Shown: piece after piece, positions 49,388 to 58,583 of the stretch | Layout of the letters: every line of letters begins with the position of its first letter | How positions within the stretch are numbered: position 1 is the first letter of the stretch | Assembly: GCA_910575815.1 (NCBI GenBank) | Contig: CAJTFN010000005.1 | Location: 80,023-144,022 of the forward strand | DNA length: 64,000 nucleotides | Direction: 5' to 3' | Source of the DNA: Oscillospiraceae bacterium | GTDB taxonomy: Bacteria; Bacillota; Clostridia; Oscillospirales; Oscillospiraceae | The notes under the pieces: model-generated | What the model saw: only the letters and a program-made list of their open reading frames with translations | The model's database searches: none | Told to the model about the DNA's origin: nothing | Translations under genes and position numbers: made by a program

Positions 49388-50812
49388 ATGAAAATCTTCT
49401 TAGCAAATTTGGGTGCGCAAGATCCCTCTTTGTCCAAAGACGCTATTGCTGAACTTTTGAAAGTCAGCCCAGAGACGCTTGCCAAATTTGAAGAGTCCTA
49501 TCAAGCCTATACCTTAAATGAAGAGCCGGACGACCTGTATCAGCAAAACTCCCGGCAGGCCGCAGAGCAAAACCATGCCATAGATGTAAACACTGCTCCT
49601 GTTTCGGCTGATACCTCAGAGCTTGAGCGTCGCATCGTAGACGAATTGCTTTCCCAGACCAGTGTTTACATTTTCGACGGGAATTTGGGAACCGTACAGA
49701 ATTTTAAGGCACTTCCAGATGGTACGAAACCAGTCGCCCTCCAAGAAATTACGAGCCTACCTCCGGCAATGCAGCCGCAGCTCACCGGCGCACTTATGAA
49801 GCGTGATATCTCTGAGGATTCTGGGCCGATGCTGCTCTACCAATACAAGGAATATCTGGACAATCCCAACTCCGAGAGAGGTCGTACTGCCTACAATATG
49901 TTTCGGCAGGGCTTGGACATCCTCGATCTGGACGCTCTTACCTATGAGATTATTGGCACCAACCCCAACTCAATGGGGCATTGGCTCCCACAGCTCGTAG
50001 AAGCCTGCCGAGGCAAGCATTTCTTCAAGATACCAGCGACAACTATTGCGAAAGTGCCGCTGACTTTGCTGCAGCTGACTCGACAGGAATATGGCGGGCT
50101 TACGCCTACAACGCTATCCATCGTTGACATTTGGGCGCATAAGGCTTTTCAGCTGAACGATGATAAGGAATACTTTATCAAAACGGGCACGTATTCCTCC
50201 AAGTTTGATTTTCGCAATGCTCATGTAAAAGGAGCAAAAGAAGTGAGGGAGTTGGGTGAGTATCTGCTTTATATTCACTTCCAAGCGCTCCAAATGGCAA
50301 GCTACCTATCCTCCCCCTGTATCTATGGCGTCTCAACCACAAATGAATGGGTGGTAAGGGAGTGGATCGAAGACAAGGAGAATAACCCCTGTATCTACAA
50401 GGGGTTGCCGCTACACACCGAGTATCGCATCTTTATTGACTGTGACCAGCGTAAGGTAATTGGTTGCACACCGTATTGGGAACCGCAAACGATGAAGCAG
50501 CGTTTTGGGCACGGGAATGACGCCAACTCTCCACACCAGATCCATGACTATATCATCTATCGTGCGCACGAGGATACGCTGATGAGGCGCTACCAAGACA
50601 ACATTGAAAAGCTGATTGCCGAGGTAGAAAACCTCCTTCCCGACCTGCACCTGCATGGTCAGTGGTCACTGGACATCATGCAAAATGGCGACGACTTCTG
50701 GCTTATCGACATGGCACTTGCAGAAACATCAGCATTTTATCAAATGTGTGTTCCTAAATCAATCCGAATGCCAACCCCAGAAAATTGGCTTCCTCAGCTT
50801 CCAGAGAGGTGA
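49388..50812 (+). CDS. ATP-grasp-like (D123-type) protein
   Basis: A 474-aa protein with ATG at 49388. The C-terminal 200 residues look like a D123/ATP-grasp fold: EYFIKTGTYSSKFD, WVVREWIEDKE, LHTEYRIFID, WSLDIMQNGDDFWLIDMALA. ATP-grasp enzymes ligate a carboxylate to an amine; the substrate is unknown. The N-terminal 150 residues are unrecognised. Confidence 0.6.
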   Translation: MKIFLANLGAQDPSLSKDAIAELLKVSPETLAKFEESYQAYTLNEEPDDLYQQNSRQAAEQNHAIDVNTAPVSADTSELERRIVDELLSQTSVYIFDGNLGTVQNFKALPDGTKPVALQEITSLPPAMQPQLTGALMKRDISEDSGPMLLYQYKEYLDNPNSERGRTAYNMFRQGLDILDLDALTYEIIGTNPNSMGHWLPQLVEACRGKHFFKIPATTIAKVPLTLLQLTRQEYGGLTPTTLSIVDIWAHKAFQLNDDKEYFIKTGTYSSKFDFRNAHVKGAKEVRELGEYLLYIHFQALQMASYLSSPCIYGVSTTNEWVVREWIEDKENNPCIYKGLPLHTEYRIFIDCDQRKVIGCTPYWEPQTMKQRFGHGNDANSPHQIHDYIIYRAHEDTLMRRYQDNIEKLIAEVENLLPDLHLHGQWSLDIMQNGDDFWLIDMALAETSAFYQMCVPKSIRMPTPENWLPQLPER

Positions 50813-50816
50813 GATT

Positions 50817-51185
50817 ATGTTCCGTGTTATCATTGCCGGCGGAAGAGACTTCAACAACTATCTTGGTCTTGCCAAAGCAATGGATCAGCTGCTTGCCAAC
50901 GTTACCGACGAAATTGTCATTGTCTGCGGTATGGCTCAAGGCGCTGATCGGCTTGGAGAGCAATATGGAAAAGAGCGTGGATATTCCATTAGGTACTTCC
51001 CGGCAGATTGGGACGGGAAAGGACGCGGGGCAGGGTTTATCCGAAATGAGGAGATGGCTAAAAACGCCGACGCTTTGGTTGCCTTTTGGGACGGAAAGAG
51101 TCGTGGTACAAAACACATGATTGAAACAGCTCAAAAATACAAGCTGGATATTCGTGTAAAACATTACACTACGAGGAGGAGATAA
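50817..51185 (+). CDS. SLOG/DUF2493 protein
   Basis: A 122-aa Rossmann-like protein: RVIIAGGRDF at the start, VCGMAQGADRLGEQY, and ADWDGKGRGAGFIRNEEM, characteristic of the YspA/DUF2493 group of SLOG nucleotide-ligand sensors. Role on this element unknown. Confidence 0.8.
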   Translation: MFRVIIAGGRDFNNYLGLAKAMDQLLANVTDEIVIVCGMAQGADRLGEQYGKERGYSIRYFPADWDGKGRGAGFIRNEEMAKNADALVAFWDGKSRGTKHMIETAQKYKLDIRVKHYTTRRR

Positions 51186-51186
51186 T

Positions 51187-51603
51187 GTGCTGAAAATTTA
51201 CGATGTAAGATCGGTTTTTCAAATCAATCGACAGCAGTGGGAAGCCTGTGGGGATGCTGGGTATGCCTGTAAAGATGACTCGGAAGTACAAGAAGAGCGG
51301 ATTATCTTGGATAAGTGTCCATTCAGCAAGGCTTTCCAAGAAATCTACAATAATTACCTCAATGGGATATACGCTAATGAAACTTTAATCTTGCACCGTC
51401 CGTATATCGGAGTTGTAGGATGTTGTAGGTCGAGAGGTTCACGGTATTTTGCCGATGATGTACACACCGTTTCTTATAAAATAATCTACCGAGAGCGAGA
51501 GTGTGTTTCTATCGACTGGATCACTAAACACCTCACAGCAGAGCAGGCAATCCAGTATTTCAAAGATCGCGGGATGACAGTCTGCCCTATCAGCCTGCAA
51601 TAG
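51187..51603 (+). CDS. Hypothetical protein, 138 aa
   Basis: GTG start after GAGGAG. Begins MLKIYDVRSVFQINRQQWEA; ends near a copy of the 14-bp repeat. Unrecognised. Confidence 0.5.
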   Translation: MLKIYDVRSVFQINRQQWEACGDAGYACKDDSEVQEERIILDKCPFSKAFQEIYNNYLNGIYANETLILHRPYIGVVGCCRSRGSRYFADDVHTVSYKIIYRERECVSIDWITKHLTAEQAIQYFKDRGMTVCPISLQ

Positions 51604-51604
51604 T

Positions 51605-51618
51605 AACGAACAAAATCA
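51605..51618 (+). repeat. AACRAAYAAAATCA repeat, copy 13
   Basis: AACGAACAAAATCA right after a stop codon, 19 nt before the GTG of the HTH gene. Confidence 0.75.
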
Positions 51619-51637
51619 ATGTGCAGAGGTGAAGTCT

Positions 51638-51970
51638 GTGACTAAATCAGAAAACTATATGAGGCTGAGAAAGCAAGGCATGACCTATGCTGCTATCGCC
51701 AAAAAGTATGGCGTTAGTCGGCAAGCCGTACACCAGTGTGTTAAGGAATATGGCACTCTCAGTATCAACATCAGACCTACAACGGTTGTTTTCCCTGGTC
51801 TGCGTCAGTGGATGTGTGAGAACCACATTTTCGTCGCCGATTTGGAGCAAATAACTGGTAAATGTCTACGTAAAGCACTAAGTAGCGGAAAAATCAGCCA
51901 TAAAAACATCGCCGCTATTCTAAAAGCCACCGGTCTTTCCTATGACCAGGCTTTTGGACAGTCGGAATAA
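51638..51970 (+). CDS. Helix-turn-helix protein, 110 aa
   Basis: The N-terminal 45 residues read as a sigma-70 region 4-like HTH (RKQGMTYAAIAKKYGVSRQAVHQ). A second, Cro-like helical segment follows (ITGKCLRKALSSGKISHKNI). Could be a regulator, even one acting at the unusual GGTTAGCA modules, but that is speculation. GTG 51638 is preferred, with AGAGGTGA upstream. Confidence 0.7.
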   Translation: MTKSENYMRLRKQGMTYAAIAKKYGVSRQAVHQCVKEYGTLSINIRPTTVVFPGLRQWMCENHIFVADLEQITGKCLRKALSSGKISHKNIAAILKATGLSYDQAFGQSE

Positions 51971-51989
51971 AAGAGGAGGAACTATCTCA

Positions 51990-52988
51990 ATGGAAACCAA
52001 AGTTGTTCATACCCATACTGGGAAGATTTATTTCAATCCGCTGATGGGATTGGAGTTCCTAACCGTAGGTGACTATGGCAAGGAAAACAATATCAAAGCA
52101 GATTTCTTAGGGCTTACCAAGAAGATTGATGGTGTTCAGCACCACGATGTAAACATTCAGGACAAGTGGGTGGCAACGATCAGTACCCAGAAAGGGTGCC
52201 CTATGAAGTGTACGTTCTGTGACGTTCATAAGTACGGCTTCTTCGGCAACGCCTCAATGCTTGATCTGGAATACCAAATCCGCTATATCATTGAGCATGA
52301 GGATGTACGGTTTACCAACCGTTTCAATGTTCACTACGCCCGTATGGGTGAACCTACATGGAATCCCTCGGTTTTGGAGTTCACTGAGCATCGGCTTGAC
52401 GCCTTGGTCAGAGAATGCGGTCTGCACGCCGTCACAATCCACCCTGTCATATCTACCATGATGCCGGCAAACAACGAGCGGCTGGCGGAATTTTTACAAA
52501 AATGGTGTGAAATCAAGAACGTTTTGCGACACGGAGAAGCTGGGCTGCAACTCAGCATTAACAGTACCTCCGACGAACAGCGGAGTGCTCAATTTGCGGG
52601 CAAATCTCTAAATCTGGAGGAGATTGCAGCTATCGCAAACGCTCTTCCTACTCCGGTTGGTAGGAAATACACTCTGAACTTTGCTGTTACAGAGCAGACG
52701 GTTCTGGATGCCACAAAACTCGACCAGCTTTTTGATAAGCAGAAGTTCATCGTCAAAATCACACCGATCCATCAAACCACAGCTGCATCAGAAAACGGTT
52801 ATAATATCACAACCACCTACGACAATTACAGCGTCTATGACCAATTCGAGAAACCCTTACTGGATTTGGGCTGGGATGTAATTGTGTTTGTTCCCAGTAA
52901 AGAGGAGGATTCCGACCGCATTACCTGTGGCAACGCCCTCATCTCTTATGCTCCAAAACCGTTTAGCGAAAGCGCTGAGAGGGAGTAA
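51990..52988 (+). CDS. RlmN/Cfr-like radical SAM protein A
   Basis: A 332-aa radical SAM enzyme: cluster motif GCPMKCTFCD in the RlmN-type context STQKGC, ARMGEPTWN matching the GGEP region, and a C-terminal Cys in DRITCGNAL where RlmN has its methyl-carrier Cys. It lacks the N-terminal RNA-binding domain of full RlmN. Might methylate adenosine in tRNA or rRNA. Paralogue at 58972. GAGGAGGAA precedes the ATG. Confidence 0.75.
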   Translation: METKVVHTHTGKIYFNPLMGLEFLTVGDYGKENNIKADFLGLTKKIDGVQHHDVNIQDKWVATISTQKGCPMKCTFCDVHKYGFFGNASMLDLEYQIRYIIEHEDVRFTNRFNVHYARMGEPTWNPSVLEFTEHRLDALVRECGLHAVTIHPVISTMMPANNERLAEFLQKWCEIKNVLRHGEAGLQLSINSTSDEQRSAQFAGKSLNLEEIAAIANALPTPVGRKYTLNFAVTEQTVLDATKLDQLFDKQKFIVKITPIHQTTAASENGYNITTTYDNYSVYDQFEKPLLDLGWDVIVFVPSKEEDSDRITCGNALISYAPKPFSESAERE

Positions 52989-52991
52989 ATA

Positions 52992-53807
52992 ATGGAAAAG
53001 CTGATTAACGTAGGACTATATGGAGATGGTAGCCGTAAGGCACGTCTCCGAGCTGAGTACATCTATTGTGATCATGCCGAAGAGTGCTCGGCCTATAAAG
53101 AAGGGAGATGTTTTCGTGTAACAACCTTGTTCGGATTACGATGCGAATTTGGGCGTATCAACCATGTTGATGGAGGTACAAAACAGTCAAAAATGTACCA
53201 CCGTCTTTATAGAGAGGCCAAGGCGGATGAGCATTATCACAAATTATCTTACCCATCCAACACCTATATCACTCGTATTGGTAACGGTGTATTTCTTACT
53301 CCACCTTATATCAATATTGAGTTACAGGGAGAGCGGCTGATGTGTCATGATCCTGGTTTTGGTGGCAACCGTCTTTTTGTACCGCAAGAGGTATTGACAC
53401 CCGAGAATATCAAACGTATTTGCGATTATCGACCTCATGCACTCATGGGTGGAGAAATCACTGATTATCAGGCGAAAACAGTCCCTATGTTTTTGCATCA
53501 GCTCTCTCAGTTGTGCCCTGAGCTGTTTGAGGCGTTTACCACAATGTATCCGGACTACAATATCACGCCACCTAACTGGACTGGACGCTATGCAAAGCTA
53601 TCCACTTGCAATCGCAAAGCAGAGTATAAGGATTTACAAGGCAACTTGTTCCATTTTGATGGAGATGATATCGTATGTGACTGCTATTGTTCGTCATTTC
53701 TTCCGTTCAATGGTTCTCTCACCAAACTTCGGATGGCGGTCACTGACAGCATGACAGTGAAAATCACCGATAACAACCAGGTCACAAACGAAACCATTTT
53801 TGTATAG
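52992..53807 (+). CDS. Hypothetical Cys-containing protein, 271 aa
   Basis: The N-terminal region has CDHAEECSAYKEGRCFRV and a further Cys, possibly Fe-S or zinc binding. Otherwise unrecognised. It starts 3 nt after the RlmN-like gene, so the two probably function together. Confidence 0.5.
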   Translation: MEKLINVGLYGDGSRKARLRAEYIYCDHAEECSAYKEGRCFRVTTLFGLRCEFGRINHVDGGTKQSKMYHRLYREAKADEHYHKLSYPSNTYITRIGNGVFLTPPYINIELQGERLMCHDPGFGGNRLFVPQEVLTPENIKRICDYRPHALMGGEITDYQAKTVPMFLHQLSQLCPELFEAFTTMYPDYNITPPNWTGRYAKLSTCNRKAEYKDLQGNLFHFDGDDIVCDCYCSSFLPFNGSLTKLRMAVTDSMTVKITDNNQVTNETIFV

Positions 53808-53823
53808 GGGTGGGTGAAAGCAA

Positions 53824-54738
53824 ATGAATGACAACGAACGAATGCTCCTCCGTGCCGTAGTTGACAATGATCCTAAAAAAGCCCATGCGTATGCCAAACT
53901 TATCTTGAATAATATTACTGCACAGCGGGATCAGCGTTTCAAGGCAGAGTTACTTCGCAAGCTCGAAGCTAAGACAAGTTTCATTGAACTGCCATACAAT
54001 CTCAAAGATCTATTGGTGGCAGAAGATGTCACGGACTATCCTATGGGAAAGTTTCTCCTACGTAGTGGCGAGGAGGCTATTGCAGACAAAATCCTCGCCA
54101 CCTACAGAGCGTCTAACCGTCTTATGGAGCTTGGTATTTCCTATCTGCCGGCAGCAATCCTTTATGGGCAAAGCGGTACAGGTAAGACTGAGCTTGCTCG
54201 ATATATCGCACACAAAGCTGATCTGCCGTTTGTTTATGTGCGATTTTCCAGCTTGATCAATTCTCTTCTCGGCGGCACACAATCCAACATAAACAAAGTA
54301 TTCTCATATGCAAAGATCTCTCCCTGCCTCCTTTGCTTTGATGAGATTGACGCCATTGGATTAAAACGAGGAGACTCGCACGATGTTTCGGAAATGAGTC
54401 GCGTAACCATCGCACTTATGCAAGAGATGGATTCTCTACCCAATAATGTCATCATTATCGGCACTACAAACAGATACGACAGGCTTGATCCCGCCCTTGT
54501 TCGTCGCTTCCCCATCAGCTATCGGGTAATGCCATTCACACGCCAAGAGGTTGTGTCCCTCACTGACAAATTCTTTCGATACGCCGGATACGAAATGGAC
54601 AGCAATACTCTGCAATCGTGGTGTGATGACAACTTTGAAGCTCTGGATCTTGCTGAAAACGGAGTTCCCGTATTCGAGGTTATCTCCAAATGTACGGATT
54701 TCATTGTCGAGCAGATTGTGTTAGAAGAAAAGCCTTAA
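53824..54738 (+). CDS. AAA+ ATPase, FtsH/katanin-type core
   Basis: A 304-aa AAA protein: Walker A GQSGTGKTE (about residue 117), Walker B LLCFDEIDAIG, sensor 1 GTTNR, and arginine fingers in LDPALVRRF. No protease or membrane domain, so it is a stand-alone remodelling ATPase. Start ATG after GGTGGGTGA. Confidence 0.85.
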   Translation: MNDNERMLLRAVVDNDPKKAHAYAKLILNNITAQRDQRFKAELLRKLEAKTSFIELPYNLKDLLVAEDVTDYPMGKFLLRSGEEAIADKILATYRASNRLMELGISYLPAAILYGQSGTGKTELARYIAHKADLPFVYVRFSSLINSLLGGTQSNINKVFSYAKISPCLLCFDEIDAIGLKRGDSHDVSEMSRVTIALMQEMDSLPNNVIIIGTTNRYDRLDPALVRRFPISYRVMPFTRQEVVSLTDKFFRYAGYEMDSNTLQSWCDDNFEALDLAENGVPVFEVISKCTDFIVEQIVLEEKP

Positions 54739-54766
54739 AACAAAAAAATCACAAGAGGTGAAGCAA

Positions 54767-55196
54767 ATGAATACAGAGGTTATGTTCTCGTCCAAAGCTA
54801 TGGACTGGGCGACGCCACAAGATTTCTTTAACCAGCTGGATTCGGAGTTTCACTTCACCCTTGACCCCTGCGCCAATCAGTCCAACCACAAATGCGCCCA
54901 CTACTTTACAGAGACGGACGATGGACTGAAACAGTCGTGGGGGGGGGCAGACAGTCTTCTGCAACCCGCCGTATGGCAAGGCTATCAAAGACTGGGTGAA
55001 GAAATGCTTCGAGGAAGCCAAGCAGCCTAATACCACTGTGGTGCTGCTGATACCTGCCAGAACAGATACGGCATATTTTCACGACTATATCTATTTGAAA
55101 CCCAATGTGGAAATCCGCTTTATCCGTGGCCGGTTGAAATTTGGAGATGGTAAAAATTCCGCACCTTTCCCCAGCATGGTAGTTATCTTTCGTTAA
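54767..55196 (+). pseudogene. Phage N6-adenine methyltransferase, frameshifted at G9
   Basis: Begins MNTEVMFSSKAMDWATPQDF, typical of phage DNA N-6-adenine methyltransferases. At G9 (54939-54947) the frame changes; with G8 it continues as QTVFCNPPYGKAIKDWVKK (catalytic NPPY) and ends at 55196. Here the tract is one base too long, unlike the other broken genes. Confidence 0.75.
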
Positions 55197-55197
55197 T

Positions 55198-55211
55198 AAC
55201 AAACAAAATCA
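55198..55211 (+). repeat. AACRAAYAAAATCA repeat, copy 14
   Basis: AACAAACAAAATCA next to AAGGTGAT, 11 nt before the chosen start codon. Confidence 0.75.
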
Positions 55212-55222
55212 AGGTGATGCAC

Positions 55223-55528
55223 GTGGAGAAAAATCACATTCTTATTTTTGTAGGCAACCGTGGCAATAAGAAAAAGATTGCCTTTATCAAAGACCTACAC
55301 GATACAGGCCGACTCAAAACCGACCAAGAGATTATGAGCGAAGCTGGGAAACTCATTAACGCTTTCTGTTCCGAACGCAACTTCAAAATCTACTATACCC
55401 GCGTTTGGAACTCTGATGGCAAGACCATTTTCGATGTAGGAAGCCATACTGAGTTCTTCCACCTCATTCCAGCAGTAAATTTTACACACCACGAACAGGA
55501 GGATACTACCGATGGCAAAAGCACCTGA
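55223..55528 (+). CDS. Hypothetical protein, 101 aa
   Basis: GTG at 55223 is favoured by the AAGGTGAT site; ATG 55217 would be too close. Begins MEKNHILIFVGNRGNKKK. Overlaps the next gene. Unrecognised. Confidence 0.5.
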   Translation: MEKNHILIFVGNRGNKKKIAFIKDLHDTGRLKTDQEIMSEAGKLINAFCSERNFKIYYTRVWNSDGKTIFDVGSHTEFFHLIPAVNFTHHEQEDTTDGKST

Positions 55529-55811
55529 AACTCTAAATCTTGTGCCCGCGATCCGCGAAGTTGAAGCTCAGATCCACCGGCTCACAGTGGAGTTTGAGGA
55601 AAAGATAAAACCATACAATGACAGCTTGGCCGCTCTCAAAAAGGCCAACACCGCTTGTGAACGGTGCGAAGGAACAGGGAAAGTCCTTCGCAGTCGCGCC
55701 TGTGCGGAAGATGACCGTCCCGACCCCGACGATCCAAAGGACTGGAACACCTGCCCAGTTTGCCACGGTACTGGATATGCCAAGACAAAGAAGGGAACAC
55801 AGGATGGCTAA
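55512..55811 (+). CDS. Coiled coil plus DnaJ-type zinc-finger protein
   Basis: A 99-aa protein: residues 8-45 form a helix of coiled-coil type, then CERCEGTG and CPVCHGTG, the repeat of DnaJ zinc fingers. Probably a small zinc-binding adaptor. Confidence 0.65.
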   Translation: MAKAPETLNLVPAIREVEAQIHRLTVEFEEKIKPYNDSLAALKKANTACERCEGTGKVLRSRACAEDDRPDPDDPKDWNTCPVCHGTGYAKTKKGTQDG

Positions 55812-56379
55812 AGTAGAGAACAGAACGCCCAACATAGTCTCTCTTTACTTCCAACAAGAAAAAGGAGATCCAGACTATGGCTCCTGCCTTTGGGCAATCT
55901 TTAACTTCGACCTTGATCGTTATGAGTTGTCTATTACTTCGGACTGTGGAAACTACGCTTATGGATGGGTTCCTACTCCTCATAGTGAGAGCTTCATGCA
56001 CCTCATAGCACGAATAGACAGTGGGTACTTGCTTGACAAAATCGCAACGCAAAAAATCTTAAACACTGGTGAGACATTCAAAGCGGTTAAGCAACTCATA
56101 AGTGACTATGGCGTCGATCCTTCAGAGCTGAATGAATATGATGAGCCAACCATTGATCTAAGTGTGGTTAAAAGTTGTTGTGAGGAAAGCATACCACCAG
56201 AGGTAATTTTCGCCTTGCGAAATACGTTTAGAGGCACACCTATGGAGGATTGCGATGACGGCGACTTGTGGGGTTGTATTTGTATGGATTTTACCGCAAA
56301 CGCAAAGAAAATCGTTCAAATCTTTATAGACTATATTAAGCCACTATGTAAAAAGGCTTCTGACAAGGAGGTAATGTGA
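55804..56379 (+). CDS. Hypothetical protein, 191 aa
   Basis: ATG at 55804 overlaps the preceding gene. Begins MAKVENRTPNIVSLYFQQEK; several Cys (KSCCEES, WGCICMDF). Unrecognised. Confidence 0.5.
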   Translation: MAKVENRTPNIVSLYFQQEKGDPDYGSCLWAIFNFDLDRYELSITSDCGNYAYGWVPTPHSESFMHLIARIDSGYLLDKIATQKILNTGETFKAVKQLISDYGVDPSELNEYDEPTIDLSVVKSCCEESIPPEVIFALRNTFRGTPMEDCDDGDLWGCICMDFTANAKKIVQIFIDYIKPLCKKASDKEVM

Positions 56380-57224
56380 TGTCACTCATTTTAGACGGCA
56401 ACCATGCCGCGTCCGCTATCAAGCACAAAGTCAGAGAGGCGATTGCTGAGTCTGGCACACAGCCGCGACTTGCTGTTGTTTTGGTCGGGCATGATCCAGC
56501 GTCCAAAATTTATGTCCGAAACAAAGCAAAAGACTGTGAGCAGTGCGGTATCGACAGTGTGACCTATGTGCTCCCTGAAGACACAAGCGAGGAAAAGCTG
56601 GTTGAACTAATCCGCTCGTTGTCTAATGACGACAGCGTACATGGTATCTTGGTTCAGCTCCCGCTTCCTAAGCACATCAACAAGGATCACGTTATCTCCG
56701 CAATCAAACCAGAAAAGGATGTTGATGGATTCACCAAGGCTAATACCATGGCAATGTTAGACGGCAAGTTCCGATTCGTTCCCTGCACTCCTGGAGGCAT
56801 TATTGAACTGATGAGGTTTTACAAGATTCCAATCGTAGGAAGACACTGCGTTATAGTGGGTCGTTCTGACATTGTTGGCAAACCTATGGCTACGATAGCA
56901 CTTTGGAATAACGCCACAACTACAATCTGTCATTCGCATACAAGAAACCTTGGCGGTATCTGTAAATCAGCTGACATTTTGATATCTGCTACCGGAAGAA
57001 AAAACCTCATTAAGCCGGAGTTTATAAAGCCAAACACAACCATCATTGATGTTGGCATGAACCGTGACAAAGACGGAAAATTATGCGGAGACTGTAATCC
57101 AGAAGCTTACGAAAGAAGCTCCGCATATACACCCGTTCCTGGTGGTGTCGGCCCAATGACACGTGCTATGCTCCTATTGAACGCAGTGACAGCAGCTGGA
57201 TTGAAAGTAAGATTGGATTGGTGA
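56379..57224 (+). CDS. folD: Methylene-THF dehydrogenase/cyclohydrolase
   Basis: A 281-aa FolD: PRLAVVLVGHDPASKIYVRN (active-site Lys region), GILVQLPLPKHI, KDVDGF, PCTPGG, VGRSDIVGKP and a C-terminal PVPGGVGPMTRAML. Interconverts methylene- and formyl-tetrahydrofolate in the cytoplasm. On this element it could supply methylene-THF to ThyX, whose reaction consumes it. ATG 56379 follows AGGAGG. Confidence 0.95.
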   Translation: MSLILDGNHAASAIKHKVREAIAESGTQPRLAVVLVGHDPASKIYVRNKAKDCEQCGIDSVTYVLPEDTSEEKLVELIRSLSNDDSVHGILVQLPLPKHINKDHVISAIKPEKDVDGFTKANTMAMLDGKFRFVPCTPGGIIELMRFYKIPIVGRHCVIVGRSDIVGKPMATIALWNNATTTICHSHTRNLGGICKSADILISATGRKNLIKPEFIKPNTTIIDVGMNRDKDGKLCGDCNPEAYERSSAYTPVPGGVGPMTRAMLLLNAVTAAGLKVRLDW

Positions 57225-57230
57225 CAATCA

Positions 57231-57482
57231 ATGAGCGAGTGGATTTCCGTAAAAGATCGTCTACCCATCGACAATCAAGTCGTTTTAGGCTATACTCCAA
57301 TAGACGGGTACATCTTCATCGGGTATTACCGTAAAGATCCGATGAATGAACGCTATCCCAGAGCAAAGCGCAAAGAGTGGTACATCTTCACTTCCATGCG
57401 CTCAACACAGAAAGTGACCAAGCGGGTGACGCACTGGATGCCTCTCCCCAATCCACCAGATCACACTGAACAGAGGGTATAA
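57231..57482 (+). CDS. DUF551-domain protein, 83 aa
   Basis: Begins MSEWISVKDRLP and ends THWMPLPNPP, the complete DUF551 pattern. Shorter than the copy at 46000, lacking its N-terminal part. Function unknown. Confidence 0.75.
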   Translation: MSEWISVKDRLPIDNQVVLGYTPIDGYIFIGYYRKDPMNERYPRAKRKEWYIFTSMRSTQKVTKRVTHWMPLPNPPDHTEQRV

Positions 57483-57484
57483 AG

Positions 57485-58003
57485 ATGGTAGAGCTGTTCG
57501 ACACATACGGCGTTTTGCATATAGGCACAGCGGTTTTCTATTTCGATTTGGAAGACCTTGTGCTAATCCAAAGTCGCAACTGGTATGCGGATAAAGACGG
57601 ATACCTTACAAGCAGCTACTACTATCTGGGGCAACTACGGATTGTCAGGTTTCACAGGGTGGTTGCTCACGCCAAGCCTGGTCAATGGGTAGACCACAAA
57701 GACAAAAATCGGGCAAACAACAGAAAGCAAAATCTGCGGTGCTGCAACTGCTCCCAAAACAATAGGAATCGAGGCCGGTACTCTACCAACACCTCTGGCG
57801 TGACTGGTGTTACCTTTGACAAAAGACGGGAGCGTTGGGTAGCAACAATCATGTGTGACCACAAACGGATATTTATTGGCCGTTTTCAAAACAGGGATGA
57901 CGCAATTCTGGCCCGCCTTGAAACTGAGGTGCGCCTATTTGGGAAGTTTGCTCCACAGTGGGAATTATATGTTACGTTGATGCAACAGAACGGAGGTGTA
58001 TAA
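57485..58003 (+). CDS. HNH homing-type endonuclease with AP2-like domain
   Basis: A 172-aa protein: HNH motif FHRVVAHAKPGQWVDHKDKN...NNRKQNLR, followed by SGVTGVTFDKRRERWVAT, an AP2-like DNA-binding domain. Typical free-standing phage HNH nuclease. Possibly a mobile gene inserted between small ORFs. Confidence 0.85.
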   Translation: MVELFDTYGVLHIGTAVFYFDLEDLVLIQSRNWYADKDGYLTSSYYYLGQLRIVRFHRVVAHAKPGQWVDHKDKNRANNRKQNLRCCNCSQNNRNRGRYSTNTSGVTGVTFDKRRERWVATIMCDHKRIFIGRFQNRDDAILARLETEVRLFGKFAPQWELYVTLMQQNGGV

Positions 58004-58396
58004 ATGTCCATCGTTGATAATGGAAATGATGTTCATGTTGAGTACCAGATCCCCGATGAAATAAAGAGCAAGATACCACAGCATTTTTATAGCGCACTCG
58101 CTGGAGAACTATGCAGCGTTTTTGGACGTATGATTTTCGACAAAGACGAGTCTGGGGTTTATGGTATATCCTATATTGGTGGTACAACTGGATGGATGGA
58201 AGCTCTGAAAATGACCAGTGAAAAGCTGGATATGGCATGGCTGCTTGACTATTACAAATCACTTCCATGGCATGACTCAGATATATTTGATGGTGAGATA
58301 GAAGACAAGATTATCTCTGAGTTTATCGAAGCTGATCAGAAGCCGGAAAGCACCAACGCCTATTATGAATTTTTACTTCAAAGAAAGACTGTATGA
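58004..58396 (+). CDS. Hypothetical protein, 130 aa
   Basis: Starts directly after the HNH stop codon with GGAGG upstream. Acidic, mixed structure (EYQIPDEIKSKIPQHFYS). Unrecognised. Confidence 0.5.
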   Translation: MSIVDNGNDVHVEYQIPDEIKSKIPQHFYSALAGELCSVFGRMIFDKDESGVYGISYIGGTTGWMEALKMTSEKLDMAWLLDYYKSLPWHDSDIFDGEIEDKIISEFIEADQKPESTNAYYEFLLQRKTV

Positions 58397-58411
58397 AATG
58401 AGGGTTTCATT

Positions 58412-58579
58412 ATGAATGATAACAACAAGCATATGGAGCGGAATCCTCCGTCGATTGAGCGGAGGGAGAGAACCTGTTATGATTGTAATTTATTTCTTGG
58501 TGGTGCCTGTGATGGCTTTGACGAAGATATAAAAGAATGTGCGGACTACTCCGATTGCTGGAGTACATCGGAAGGTTGA
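58412..58579 (+). CDS. Small Cys-rich protein, 55 aa
   Basis: ATG at 58412 with TGAGGG upstream. CYDCNLFLGGACDGF...ECADYSDCW contains six Cys and could bind zinc or an Fe-S cluster. No named family. Confidence 0.5.
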   Translation: MNDNNKHMERNPPSIERRERTCYDCNLFLGGACDGFDEDIKECADYSDCWSTSEG

Positions 58580-58583
58580 TTTT

